This document shows positions 7,912-17,128 of a stretch of 64,000 nucleotides of DNA, in pieces. Made by a program: the position numbers and the translations under genes. The notes under the pieces were generated by a model. That model was not told the DNA's origin. It was given only the letters and a program-made list of their open reading frames with translations, and ran no database searches. Position 1 is the first letter of the stretch. The number at the start of each line of letters is the position of its first letter. The stretch comes from Phycisphaerae bacterium (GTDB lineage: Bacteria; Planctomycetota; Phycisphaerae; UBA1845; UTPLA1), in contig JAHBXN010000006.1 in assembly GCA_019636475.1 (NCBI GenBank), positions 62,001 through 126,000 on the forward strand, in the 5' to 3' direction.

Positions 7912-9855
7912 ATGCAAACCACCGGCGAGGACAAATGGCAACAGTTGATTGCCAGGGCGTTGCCTAAAGCGGAATCGCGCCCCCAGCAGATTGCGATGGC
8001 GGTGGCGGTCTCTCGGGCCATGTCGTCGCGGCGGCATCTCCTGGTGGAGGCCGGCACGGGCGTCGGAAAAAGCTTCGCCTACCTGTTGCCGGCAATCGAC
8101 CGAGTTCTGTCGGCCAACGAGCGCGTGGTCGTTGCGACGCACACAATCACCCTTCAGGAACAGCTGATCGAAAAAGACATTCCCGCCCTGCAAAGGGTCT
8201 TCGACAAGCCGTTCAAGGCCGTGCTCGTGAAGGGGCGCAACAACTACATCGGACTGCGGCGATTGATGCAGGCCAGCCGACGGCAACAGGCGGTTTTCTC
8301 CGGCGCGTTCGCGCTGGGACAACTGCACCGGATCGAGGACTGGGCCTATCAGACAACGGACGGCTCGCTGTCCGATCTTGATTTTCAACCCATCCCGGAA
8401 GTCTGGCAGCGTGTCCGCAGCGAAAGCAACAACTGCATGGGCTCAAAGTGCGAACAATACAACAAGTGCTTCTACCAGCGGGCCCGGCGAAACGCAGAGA
8501 GCGCCAATCTGCTGGTGGTGAATCATGCGATGTTCTTCGCCGATCTGGCGCTACGCCGCCGGGATGTCTCGGTGCTGCCGGACTATGACCACGTCATCTT
8601 CGACGAAGCGCACAACATCGAAAGCGTGGCCGGCGACCACATGGGCATGAGCATGTCCAACCTTCAGGTGCGAAACCTGCTGCACAACATCTTCAACGAA
8701 CGCACCGGACGCGGTTTCCTGGGAATGCTTGACTGCCCCGACGCCGTTCGACAGGTGATTGACGTCGAATCGCGAAGCGATGCGCTCTTCGAGGAGCTGC
8801 GCGGGCGCTATCCGGCAGCACGGGGCGCCGTGCGATTGTCGCAGCGAGATCCGATCGTGAACACAGTCAGCTCGGGACTCACCGAGCTGGCCGAGACCCT
8901 CGGAGAGCTGCGCGATCAGTTCGAAAGCGAGGACGAGCGGTTCGAATTGTCCAGCTTCGTCTCGCGGTGCAAGGAAACGGCCGCAACACTCGACATGCTG
9001 CTCTTGCAGGAACTCGATGGCTTCGTCTATTGGATGGAATCCGCGTCGGAGGGTCGCGACCGCCGCGTCAGCCTCCACGCAGCTCCACTCCGCGTCGATC
9101 AGGTCATTCGGGAAATGCTCTTCGAAAAGGTAAAGAGCGTGATCCTCACCAGCGCAACGCTCTCGACCGGCGGCGAATCCGGCTTCGCATACATGCGTGG
9201 CCGCCTCGGCGCAACTTCGGCGGACGAACTGCAGCTTGACTCGCCATACAACTACCGCGAGAAAGTGACGCTCCACATTGAGACCGCGCTGCCGGAGCCG
9301 ACGGCGCCGGGCTTCGTCGCGGCGGCCTGCGAACGCATCAAGGATTACCTTCTGCATACGCGGGGGCGCGCGTTTGTGCTGTTCACGAGCTTTGCACAAA
9401 TTAACGAGGCTCAGGAGCGGCTGGAGCCATTCTGCGAAGAACACGACATGACCCTGCTGGTGCAAGGCAGGGACTTATCGCGCGGAAAAATGCTGGAAAC
9501 CTTCAAGCGAAGCGAGCGGGCCGTGATTCTCGGAGCGGATTCATTCTGGCAGGGCGTCGATGTCCCGGGCGAGGCGCTCTCAAACGTGATCATCGCAAAA
9601 CTGCCGTTCGCCGCGCCGGACCGGCCGCTGATCGAAGCGCGCATCGATGCGATTCGCAGCGCCGGCGGCAATCCGTTCATGGAATTCCAGGTCCCGGAAG
9701 CCGTACTGAAGCTGAAACAGGGATTCGGCCGACTGGTTCGCAGTCAGTCCGATGGCGGAATCGTCGTCATCCTTGATAAGCGCGTGAAAACGAAGTTCTA
9801 CGGCCGGCGCTTTCTGGAAGCACTTCCGCCCTGCGCGGTTGAGTGCCATCGTTGA
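7912..9855 (+). CDS. DinG/XPD-like superfamily 2 ATP-dependent DNA helicase
   Basis: 647 residues from the ATG at 7912 (the frame is open further upstream over the preceding gene, but that part is not helicase-like). Motifs in order: EAGTGVGKSFAYLLPA (Walker A), THTITLQEQL (Ia), CMGSKC followed by CEQYNKC (Fe-S cysteines), VIFDEAHNIE (Walker B, DEAH), LTSATLS (III), and QGFGRLVRS (VI). The family unwinds DNA 5'-3' in repair. The usual first Fe-S cysteine, in a KGRxNYxC context, is Gly here (KGRNNYIG), leaving three of four cysteines. No N-terminal exonuclease domain is present. Confidence 0.88.
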   Translation: MQTTGEDKWQQLIARALPKAESRPQQIAMAVAVSRAMSSRRHLLVEAGTGVGKSFAYLLPAIDRVLSANERVVVATHTITLQEQLIEKDIPALQRVFDKPFKAVLVKGRNNYIGLRRLMQASRRQQAVFSGAFALGQLHRIEDWAYQTTDGSLSDLDFQPIPEVWQRVRSESNNCMGSKCEQYNKCFYQRARRNAESANLLVVNHAMFFADLALRRRDVSVLPDYDHVIFDEAHNIESVAGDHMGMSMSNLQVRNLLHNIFNERTGRGFLGMLDCPDAVRQVIDVESRSDALFEELRGRYPAARGAVRLSQRDPIVNTVSSGLTELAETLGELRDQFESEDERFELSSFVSRCKETAATLDMLLLQELDGFVYWMESASEGRDRRVSLHAAPLRVDQVIREMLFEKVKSVILTSATLSTGGESGFAYMRGRLGATSADELQLDSPYNYREKVTLHIETALPEPTAPGFVAAACERIKDYLLHTRGRAFVLFTSFAQINEAQERLEPFCEEHDMTLLVQGRDLSRGKMLETFKRSERAVILGADSFWQGVDVPGEALSNVIIAKLPFAAPDRPLIEARIDAIRSAGGNPFMEFQVPEAVLKLKQGFGRLVRSQSDGGIVVILDKRVKTKFYGRRFLEALPPCAVECHR

Positions 9856-10002
9856 CCCGGATCAGCTCGAATTCGGTAAAGCCCCGAGCGGCCCACAAGG
9901 CGCCGAATGTGACCGGTATGCACATCGTCGGCTGCGCCACACCGAGTCCATATGACATCGGCATGGCGCAGCCTCAATGCGACGGAACGAACGACTACAG
10001 AA

Positions 10003-11937
10003 TTACTGGAACGTCTGGCCCGTGTTCTTCGAGCCGCTCGAATGTGCAGCCGGCGATTGCCACGAGAAATCGGAATACTGGCTGCCAGCACCCGAAAGCC
10101 GCAGCGAATAGCCGGTCGGCGTGGATTCAGATTCACTGACGCCGATATCTATCGATGTCAGGCCGTTCGCGGGGCCATTGGTTGCCATGAACGATCCTTC
10201 ATAGCTAAGGAACTGAATCACAACGCCCGACCCGTCCACAAGCGCGATACCATCGGGCGCGCCGTTCTGAAGCCCTGTCATGGAGAACGCAAGCGTGCCG
10301 AAACCGTTCTGTTCATCGGGAATCGACCCGCTCAGGTTGACGGTGAGGTATTGGGCGCCCCCCGAGCCGTTGTAGGCGATGAGTTTCCAGCCGGAGAGAT
10401 TCAATCCGGCCGGCCCGGCCACTTCGACAAATTCGTTCGTGTCGCTTCCGGCATTGTCATAGTGAAGTTCGTTGATCCATGGATCCGCGGGCGGCTCTCC
10501 GCCGCCTCCGCAGTTCGAACCGGTGAGCGATTGGCCGCTGTTTGGGCTTCCACTGGTCGCGGAGGCCGGCGCGCTCCAGGCGAAGTCGCCGTAGCTATCC
10601 CCGGTTCCGGCGAGTTGCAATGAATAGCCGACGGGCGTCGATCCAGTTTCGCTGACGCCGACATCCACCGCGGTGAGCCCGGAAGCGGGCCCGTTTGTCG
10701 CGGTGAATGCCCCTTCGTAGCTGATGAACTGAACGACAAATCCCTGTGCATCGACAAGAGCAAGACCGTCGTGGCCGTTCTGCATGGCCGAGAACGCGAC
10801 AGACACTGTGCCCATGCAGCCGGATTGGCTGGGGATTGATCCGGACAGGGAAACAGTCTTGTATTGGGTGCCTGTTGCGCCGTCATAGCCGACGATAGTC
10901 CAGCCCGCGAGATCGGTTCCGGCGTAACCGGCGACCTCCACGAATTCGTTTACATCGGTGCCTGAATTGTCGTAATGAAACTCATTGATCCACGGATCGC
11001 CGCCCGAGGAGCAGGCATCCTCGAAGATGCAGGCGACCCACTCGGGATGGTCGACGAAGGGATTTCGGTTGCCCTGATAGGAATAAACCACCTCGTTCCG
11101 ATCTCGTTCGAAGTCATCCACAGGGTCTTCGTAGTGCCATTGTATCAGCACGGACAGCATGCCCATGTAGGCGACCGACTGATTCTGCGATGTATTGGAG
11201 ACAATCAGCGAGGGATCGTCGGTGAGGATAAGGTCAGGCTCGGACGCGCCGGTGACACCGTGAACACCCCCTTCGTAGCGAACATCCATGTACATCAGTG
11301 CGCGCGCGACGTCACCACGCCGCCCGATCCATGTCTCCCACGCGCCGCTCGCGCCGCTGCCGCTTGTCCAGTTGGAATTGCCGGGATACGTGCCGCTCCC
11401 GCCGCCTTGCCCGTTATTGGAGACAGTCGCTTTCTCGGTGCATGACGTGGAGCAGTATTTGTATGGCTTGTTGCCGCGCGAGCTGTTGTAGCTGCTGTCA
11501 CCATTCATCAGGTGGTGGCAGTCCGTATAAGGATAATTCATTGATCCGTCGATCGGAAATCCATATGACTTGGGCCATGTGTGTTCGCGATTATAAAAGC
11601 TGTTCCCCGCGCCGGCCTTGGTGTACGACGCATTCTTGTACACGTCCAGCATCTTGCTGGAGTCGGATGGATCGGTCTGCGCCGCATCACAAATGTCCCA
11701 CGTGTCAGTGGCCGTCGATGTATAAGGATAGCGCTGGTGATCGTCGATGATCTCGTGCAGACTGGCACGCAGAGTGGCCGGACTCGTGGTGTCCGCGCTG
11801 TCATAATATCCCGCGGGCGGATCGGCATTGGCGCCCGTCGGAATGAAAAGGACGGCGGCCAGCAAGGCCGCGGCTGCCGTCAAATTCCAAGGACGGTGGT
11901 TGAACCGGACAAAAACATGATTCTCAATCTCGGGCAT
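10003..11937 (-). CDS. Secreted endonuclease I with two lamin-tail domains
   Basis: 644 residues. A hydrophobic signal segment ends around residue 39 (FIPTGANA). Residues ~40-310 form an EndA/NucM-type endonuclease I domain with the His-Me finger NREHTWPKS and nearby DCHHLM; such enzymes are extracellular non-specific nucleases. Two similar modules of about 155 residues follow, each starting DPWINE(F/L)HYDN and containing VNEFVEVAG/TNEFVEVAG and FLSYEGSF-type strands: lamin-tail (LTD) domains, thought to be adhesion modules. AGGAGG precedes the ATG. DNA scavenging outside the cell is the likely role. The LTDs are separated by a GGGGEPP linker. Confidence 0.87.
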   Translation of the reverse strand: MPEIENHVFVRFNHRPWNLTAAAALLAAVLFIPTGANADPPAGYYDSADTTSPATLRASLHEIIDDHQRYPYTSTATDTWDICDAAQTDPSDSSKMLDVYKNASYTKAGAGNSFYNREHTWPKSYGFPIDGSMNYPYTDCHHLMNGDSSYNSSRGNKPYKYCSTSCTEKATVSNNGQGGGSGTYPGNSNWTSGSGASGAWETWIGRRGDVARALMYMDVRYEGGVHGVTGASEPDLILTDDPSLIVSNTSQNQSVAYMGMLSVLIQWHYEDPVDDFERDRNEVVYSYQGNRNPFVDHPEWVACIFEDACSSGGDPWINEFHYDNSGTDVNEFVEVAGYAGTDLAGWTIVGYDGATGTQYKTVSLSGSIPSQSGCMGTVSVAFSAMQNGHDGLALVDAQGFVVQFISYEGAFTATNGPASGLTAVDVGVSETGSTPVGYSLQLAGTGDSYGDFAWSAPASATSGSPNSGQSLTGSNCGGGGEPPADPWINELHYDNAGSDTNEFVEVAGPAGLNLSGWKLIAYNGSGGAQYLTVNLSGSIPDEQNGFGTLAFSMTGLQNGAPDGIALVDGSGVVIQFLSYEGSFMATNGPANGLTSIDIGVSESESTPTGYSLRLSGAGSQYSDFSWQSPAAHSSGSKNTGQTFQ

Positions 11938-12231
11938 GAACTGACCTCCTGTCAGAGTCGTGACTCAGTGCCGATCCAACGACACTTATTCATCCATGAG
12001 TCGACCGCCCGCGGCCCGCTCCCCTCCGCGAATCTCGACAGCGGTATATTGATCCCCCGCCCCCTCCGTTACAAAAGAAAAATTGATGAATATTGGGTCA
12101 AATCCTGCAATTCCCCGAACCAATGCCGAAAAATCAGATGCCGGGATCAAATTCAACTGATGACAAGCCCTCGCCCGGCCCCGCGCCAAAGCAGAACCAC
12201 CCGGCGTTGCTGGATGAGTACCCGCCCGTGT
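11938..12231. other. Intergenic stretch, no gene seen
   Basis: Upstream region of the endonuclease gene up to the terminator of the PEP-CTERM gene. It should hold the endonuclease promoter, but I see no convincing -35/-10 pair. A short GAGTC-GT-GACTC palindrome sits about 15 bp upstream of the start codon. Confidence 0.4.
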
Positions 12232-12273
12232 AAAAAAACCGACGGCGGGAAGGATGTCGCCAACCCGCCGTCG
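12232..12273 (-). terminator. Intrinsic terminator of the PEP-CTERM gene
   Basis: On the minus strand CGACGGCGGG and CCCGCCGTCG (12264-12273 and 12240-12249) form a perfect 10-bp stem, followed by G and seven T residues (the A-run at 12232-12238). It lies about 90 bp after the stop codon of the PEP-CTERM gene. Confidence 0.88.
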
Positions 12274-12363
12274 CAACAGATTGTGATGGCCTCATTTCCC
12301 CTGCAAGGTCGTGACCGATTGAGTCCGGTCCTTCGGCCGAATTCAGAATCGATCGCATGCAGG

Positions 12364-13092
12364 TCAGCGCCGCCGCCGAATGGCGAACAGGCCGCTGAAT
12401 CCGAGCAGGGCGAGTGTTGCCGGCTCGGGAACGAGATTGCCGCTGATCGTCACGTTGTCGAAGCGCCAGGTGCCCGCCGGGCCGTAGTCGCCGGTGCCAA
12501 TGCCGCTTCCGGGATCAAAGCCGGACTGGGCGTTGGCCCGCTGATACGCGGTGTTCGCGGCAAAGTCAGGGAGCGACGCGTTCTGGTCAAATGCGACCGG
12601 CGCGAAGATCGAGACAATGCGAATGCCGAAATCAGGATTGTTGTTCGCACCGGCGATCGAGCTCAGATTGAAGCTCTGGGCATAAAACGTGTCGTGCGGC
12701 GAAAGCAATCCGCCGTTGTCGCCGAAGGAATTCCAGGTCGAGCCATCGAGCGTGTACTGAAGTTCCGACCAGCGCGATGCCGTTCCGCTCGCGCGATGAT
12801 CGTAGGACACGGTGATGTCCTGATATCCGGCCGTGCTCACCAGAAACTCAACGCCTCGCGTGCCGCTTCCAGTGCCTTGCGCCGCGTAAGTCGTCGTATT
12901 CCAGCCGCGCCCGGCGGGATTGCCGGTTGCAAACGTCGCGGTTGTGCCGCCCACCAGCGAAGCGCTGCCCGATCCGGTGGATGGCGTGGTGACATCGCCT
13001 TCAAAATTCCACTGAGTGATGACATCTGCAAAGGTCGAGCCAGCCGACAACGCCAGCACGACAGCCATTGAAACGAACCCTCTCTTGAACAT
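12364..13092 (-). CDS. PEP-CTERM sorting-domain protein
   Basis: 242 residues from the ATG at 13092, which has AAGGAG ten bases upstream; the frame continues open to 13179 but without a start signal. Residues ~1-24 are a signal peptide (ALSAGSTFA). The middle is a Gly/Ser/Thr-rich beta-type domain of unknown function. The C terminus is VPEPATLALLGFSG, a short hydrophobic stretch, then a basic RRRR end: the tripartite PEP-CTERM signal recognised and cleaved by exosortases. The exosortase in this window (47.3-48.3 kb) is the natural candidate enzyme. The protein is probably displayed at the surface or released into an exopolysaccharide matrix. Confidence 0.9.
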   Translation of the reverse strand: MFKRGFVSMAVVLALSAGSTFADVITQWNFEGDVTTPSTGSGSASLVGGTTATFATGNPAGRGWNTTTYAAQGTGSGTRGVEFLVSTAGYQDITVSYDHRASGTASRWSELQYTLDGSTWNSFGDNGGLLSPHDTFYAQSFNLSSIAGANNNPDFGIRIVSIFAPVAFDQNASLPDFAANTAYQRANAQSGFDPGSGIGTGDYGPAGTWRFDNVTISGNLVPEPATLALLGFSGLFAIRRRR

Positions 13093-13429
13093 ATCTGATC
13101 GCTCCTTCTCCGCCCCCGGAAAGCGCCGGGAGACCATACCCTCTTCCGCGAGCGAACCCATGTCGCCCCTGCGGCACACTCGGTGCGCACCATCATCCCC
13201 TCGATAATGGGCACCCTCTTGATTTCAGATCGATGCGGAATTCTAGTAGTCGCGCATGAGCCCAGTGCGAGCCCAACAATAAAATCGCGCAAAGACGCGT
13301 GTGCCCAAACACAAAATGAAGGCCCCCCCCGGACCCCGACAACGGTTCGTCGAACCGGATCATCGCCTTCCTAAATCTACAAATTTTCGAAAGTTACATC
13401 CGCCGCGGCAATCACATGACCGAGGCGGG
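13093..13429. other. Intergenic stretch, no gene seen
   Basis: Upstream region of the PEP-CTERM gene and downstream region of the polyferredoxin gene. It contains a 7+1+7 palindrome, CGGTTCG-T-CGAACCG, at 13343-13357 and a run of nine C. No coding signal is convincing on either strand. Confidence 0.4.
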
Positions 13430-15748
13430 TCATGGCTGCATTTTTTCCCGCGAATGTTCCATCTCGGCGATTTGGGAAAGGAGGCTTCTGGCCGTCTGCC
13501 GCTCGTCCGGCGTACCGCTTTTCTCCACCGCCAGAAGCAATCGCCGGGCATCATCCATACGGCCGACACGCGCATAAAGAAATGCGAGCTTGATGGCGTG
13601 TTCGCCGCTGTCCGGCAGGAGTTGATGAACGATCTCAAACTCGCGGATCCCGCCGGCGGCATCATTCTTCGCGAGAAGAACTGCCCCCAGCGTCGCATGC
13701 AGCGCTGCGGAATTGGGCGAAATCTCCAGCGCCTTGCGACAAACTCCCACGGCCTCCTCAAGCTGACCCATTCCCGTGAGCGCCGTTGCGAGATTGTTCA
13801 TGACAGCGACATTCCCGGGAATCCGCCGCAAACCGTTGCGATAGGCCTCCACGATCGCGAGCGACGAGGGTTCAGTCGTGCGAAGCCGTTCAAGGTGGGA
13901 ATAAATCGCGGGCGATTCGACGTGACGCGCGAGACAGTCAATGACCAGATCGCGCGCGGCATCCAGGTCGCCGATTGCTCCATGGTACTCCAGCAGGGCG
14001 AGCGGCGCATTGCCGTTGCGCGGATCAAACGAGATCGCGCTCTCCAAAGCCTTCACGCCCTCGGTGGTCTCGCCGCTGGCGAGCAGGAATTGTCCCCATT
14101 CCGTCCAGATTTCCGACGAAAGCGGGTGCAATGCATCTGGCACTTTACGAGTCAGCGCCTCGCGCGCCGGCCGCTCGCATTCCATGGCCCGGCCAAAGCT
14201 CGCGCGGGCGGATTCAAGCTGACCAAGAAACACCTCGATTCGCGCCCGCCAGAGCCAGTACGCCGCTGTATCCGGGTGCGCGTCGGTCGCAACGCAAAGC
14301 TGGGCCAGCGCGTCCGGTCCCCGATCCAGAAACAGATAACACCACGCCAGCGAAACGCGGTAGGCGGCGACATCGGCAAGCCCCCAGTGCTGCATCGTCT
14401 CGAAATGAAGCGCCGCATCCTGCGCGGCCGCCTTCTCCGAAGGCTGCGCGCGTTTGACAAAGTCCGGATTGTACGGCCACCCGAACGCCTGCGCCGGCGC
14501 CGCCGCAAAAGAACGCCCCGCGCGGATATCGTGATAGCGCCATATCGCCGAGTGCCCCAGCAAAACCAGAAGAACAGCGGTGGATGCCAGAACGGCGATG
14601 CCCGCCGGCTGTAGCCTGCCGCCGATCTTGAGGCGGATCTTCTGGATCATCGCATCAGGAGAGTAAAAGACGCGAGCGGTCTTCATGAAGACAAATGTCA
14701 AGATGCCCGCGATTGCCAGCGACATCAGATAGGGAAACTGGCCGTACAGTCCATTCACCGTCACGAGCACCAGCACAAACAAGGCCAACGACACAACCTC
14801 CTCAACGAGCGTGAGGTCGTACTTCGGCGCCTTCGGCTGCCCATCGGGCCTCGAGCCGACCGCCGGCCTGCCGAGGCCGACATACAATGCGTCGTTTGGA
14901 CAGACTTCAACGCAGTCCAGACACTTCATGCAACCGGGATCGACAACCATCTTGAAGAGGTTGACCTCCTCGGCGACGTTGACGTTGGAAGTGCAGCTCG
15001 CCGTGCAGTGCCCACATTGATTGCATGCGTCCGTCACCCGAATTCGAGACGGCGCAAAGCGGTCGCTGATCGCGAAAATCGCGCCATAAGGACATGCGTA
15101 CGTACAAAAACCCTTGGGGCCGAGAAAGTAGATAATCACGATGCCCGCGAACAACACGCTGAGAACCGCAAAAACAGGACCCGGAAACGTGTCCCAATAG
15201 CCCGTCCGCGTCAGGTGCAGCGTGATCTCCGGTCCGGAGTGCCCGTTCAACGCGGACCAGACGCGGTCAATGAGCGGCACGAAGTAGAGCCAGCCCGCCG
15301 CGAGAACCAGAGTCGTGAACTTGAACAGAAACCGAGTGCGAAACGCCTTCGGACGCAGGTGCAGCTTCTTCAGCAGCCAGAGAGTCAGGTCCTGATAGGC
15401 CACCAGATGACAGCCCCACCCGCAGACCCATCGCCCCAGAACAAGAGTCGAGAGAATCGCGAGCGAAAAGAAAATGAAGCCCAGATTGATCTCGCCATGC
15501 CAGAAAACGTCCTTGGCTTCGGATGGCTCGATCGGCGTAAGCGTCTTGCCGGCCCAAAGCCAATGCACGAAATGCGCGATCATGAGAACGTGAACCCCGG
15601 CCAGCACATAAAAACGCCGACGCCCGGCGCGCGAATGCTTCATGCCGGTTTGCGGATCAATCAACGGCAGGGAGATCGTGCGCGAGACGGAGGACGCCGC
15701 CGGAGTCGGCTGACACTGTTCCTTTCGAGACTTGGAAGCGGATTTCAT
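13430..15748 (-). CDS. Membrane polyferredoxin (NapH/CcoG-like) fused to TPR domain
   Basis: 772 residues. Roughly residues 45-215 carry membrane spans with a CGWGC motif (109-113) and CTYAC (215-219), as in NapH/NosR/CcoG-type membrane Fe-S proteins. Two [4Fe-4S] ferredoxin motifs follow: CNQCGHCTASC (242-252) and CMKCLDCVEVC (273-283). More membrane spans occur up to ~410, then a soluble region of tetratricopeptide repeats from ~430 to the end (LLASGETTEGVKALESAI; VAVMNNLATALTGMGQLEEA). Electron transfer across or at the membrane is the family role; the electron donor and acceptor are not evident. The TPR half is expected outside or inside as a protein-docking platform. Confidence 0.85.
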   Translation of the reverse strand: MKSASKSRKEQCQPTPAASSVSRTISLPLIDPQTGMKHSRAGRRRFYVLAGVHVLMIAHFVHWLWAGKTLTPIEPSEAKDVFWHGEINLGFIFFSLAILSTLVLGRWVCGWGCHLVAYQDLTLWLLKKLHLRPKAFRTRFLFKFTTLVLAAGWLYFVPLIDRVWSALNGHSGPEITLHLTRTGYWDTFPGPVFAVLSVLFAGIVIIYFLGPKGFCTYACPYGAIFAISDRFAPSRIRVTDACNQCGHCTASCTSNVNVAEEVNLFKMVVDPGCMKCLDCVEVCPNDALYVGLGRPAVGSRPDGQPKAPKYDLTLVEEVVSLALFVLVLVTVNGLYGQFPYLMSLAIAGILTFVFMKTARVFYSPDAMIQKIRLKIGGRLQPAGIAVLASTAVLLVLLGHSAIWRYHDIRAGRSFAAAPAQAFGWPYNPDFVKRAQPSEKAAAQDAALHFETMQHWGLADVAAYRVSLAWCYLFLDRGPDALAQLCVATDAHPDTAAYWLWRARIEVFLGQLESARASFGRAMECERPAREALTRKVPDALHPLSSEIWTEWGQFLLASGETTEGVKALESAISFDPRNGNAPLALLEYHGAIGDLDAARDLVIDCLARHVESPAIYSHLERLRTTEPSSLAIVEAYRNGLRRIPGNVAVMNNLATALTGMGQLEEAVGVCRKALEISPNSAALHATLGAVLLAKNDAAGGIREFEIVHQLLPDSGEHAIKLAFLYARVGRMDDARRLLLAVEKSGTPDERQTARSLLSQIAEMEHSREKMQP

Positions 15749-15820
15749 TCTTGCACGCCATTATAGGCAAACGCATTCGCCTTGTGCTTTGCGCTCGGCT
15801 CCCGCACCGTGTAAACGAAG

Positions 15821-15851
15821 CGAGCCGCTTGTCCGGATGACAAACGGCTCG
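15821..15851 (-). terminator. Candidate terminator after rplK
   Basis: CGAGCCG-c-TTGTC pairs with GACAA-a-CGGCTCG around a five-base loop, a 12-bp stem with one internal mismatch. It lies ~45 bp after the rplK stop on the minus strand; the following bases are only moderately T-rich. Confidence 0.55.
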
Positions 15852-15896
15852 CGGGGGTGCTAAGGCTGGCGACTCGAGTGAATAGCGCGGAGCAAA

Positions 15897-16334
15897 TCAC
15901 TCCGATACGACAATGCCCATGTTGCGGGCCGTGCCGGCGACAATTCGCTTTGCCGATTCGATTCGCCCATGACAGTTGAGATCGTTGATCTTCTGCTTGG
16001 CGATGTCGGCCACCTGGGTCCACGTAACGGTCCCGACCTTCTCGCGGTTCGGAACGCCGGAGCCTTTTTCAACCTTGGCGGCCGCCTTGAGCAGGACCGA
16101 CGCCGGCGGGCTCTTGATGATGAAATCGAACGTGCGGTCCGCATACACGCTGACGACGGCAGTAACAGGCATGCCGTTGAGCGCCTTCGTTCGATCATTG
16201 AACTGCTGAACGAACTGTCCGGGATTGACGCCGTACTGTCCGCATGCCGGTCCGATGGGCGGAGCGGGAGTCGCCTGTCCGCCGGGGCCCTGGACCTTGA
16301 ATACTGCTGTTGGAACCTTCTTCTTCTTTGCCAC
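15897..16334 (-). CDS. rplK: 50S ribosomal protein L11
   Basis: 145 residues, full length. GPGGQATPAPPIGPACGQYGVNP is the conserved L11 N-terminal signature and the C-terminal domain ends ...CHGRIESAKRIVAGTARNMGI. L11 binds the GTPase-associated centre of 23S rRNA and is needed for EF-G function and RelA activation. It follows nusG in the usual bacterial order, but rplA, rplJ, rplL and rpoB do not follow; the next gene is the unrelated polyferredoxin. Confidence 0.97.
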   Translation of the reverse strand: MAKKKKVPTAVFKVQGPGGQATPAPPIGPACGQYGVNPGQFVQQFNDRTKALNGMPVTAVVSVYADRTFDFIIKSPPASVLLKAAAKVEKGSGVPNREKVGTVTWTQVADIAKQKINDLNCHGRIESAKRIVAGTARNMGIVVSE

Positions 16335-16424
16335 GTTTCAAACCTCTGTCGTCTATGTCACTGCGGCGTCCATGCGCGGGTTCTGTCTTACAGGCGGATC
16401 AATCGCACCGATCCGCGGGCATCA

Positions 16425-17051
16425 CTATTCGTTGCCGGTCAGCTCGATCTGCCAGTATTCCAGCTCGATCGGCGTCGTTCGCCCGAAAATGGAGACGTTG
16501 ACGCGAACCTGACCCTTGTCGGGCATGACCTCGTCGATCTCGCCCTCGAAATTCTCGAAGGGACCTTCCTTCACCTTGATGCGGTCACCCTTCTTCATGC
16601 CGGCCATCCCCGCGAGCGTCGGCTGCTCGGCGGATTTCTCGACGACGGCAAGCATCTTCTCAACATCGTGCGGCTTCATCGCGGTCGGCTTCCCGTCGGA
16701 GCCGATGAAATCGCCGACACTCATCGTCTCTTTAATCATGAACCAGATGTCTTCCGGAATGCTGCCGTCTTCTTCGACAAGCATCTCGACAAAGACATAG
16801 CCGGGATAAAGCTTCCGATCGAAAACCTTGGCGACACGGCCGCGCATGCGCTTCTCACGCTGCGAAGGAACCAGGATCCGGCCGATGCGGTCATCAAGAC
16901 CTTCCACGGTCACTTTTCGCTTGAGCGCCTCGCAGACCTGGTCTTCGCGATTGCTGGCGACGCGGAGTACATACCACTGCATGCCGGGCTTGGTGGGCGT
17001 GAGCGCGCTGATGGCCGGCGCCGATCCCGCCGCGACATCATCCTGCGACAT
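16425..17051 (-). CDS. nusG: Transcription termination/antitermination factor NusG
   Basis: About 208 residues. The NGN domain (MQWYVLRVASNREDQVCEAL ... KLYPGYVFVEM) is followed by a KOW domain (KKGDRIKVKEGPFENFEGEIDEV). NusG binds RNA polymerase and couples it to Rho or the ribosome. The start is uncertain: ATG at 17051 gives MSQDDVAAG; a GTG at 17087 with AAAGGGA upstream would add 12 residues; the frame opens even earlier but would then overlap secE. It lies directly after secE and before rplK. Confidence 0.93.
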   Translation of the reverse strand: MSQDDVAAGSAPAISALTPTKPGMQWYVLRVASNREDQVCEALKRKVTVEGLDDRIGRILVPSQREKRMRGRVAKVFDRKLYPGYVFVEMLVEEDGSIPEDIWFMIKETMSVGDFIGSDGKPTAMKPHDVEKMLAVVEKSAEQPTLAGMAGMKKGDRIKVKEGPFENFEGEIDEVMPDKGQVRVNVSIFGRTTPIELEYWQIELTGNE

Positions 17052-17128
17052 GGCGTAAGGCTTGGTTGTGGTCTCCGTTGAAAACACCCTGATTCCCTTT
17101 CGAGCCAGAATCCCGAATCGCAAACAAC

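Noticed and set aside
9767-9964. 65-residue minus-strand ORF near the helicase 3' end
   Set aside because: Mostly antisense to the helicase gene; a remnant of another gene is possible but cannot be supported.
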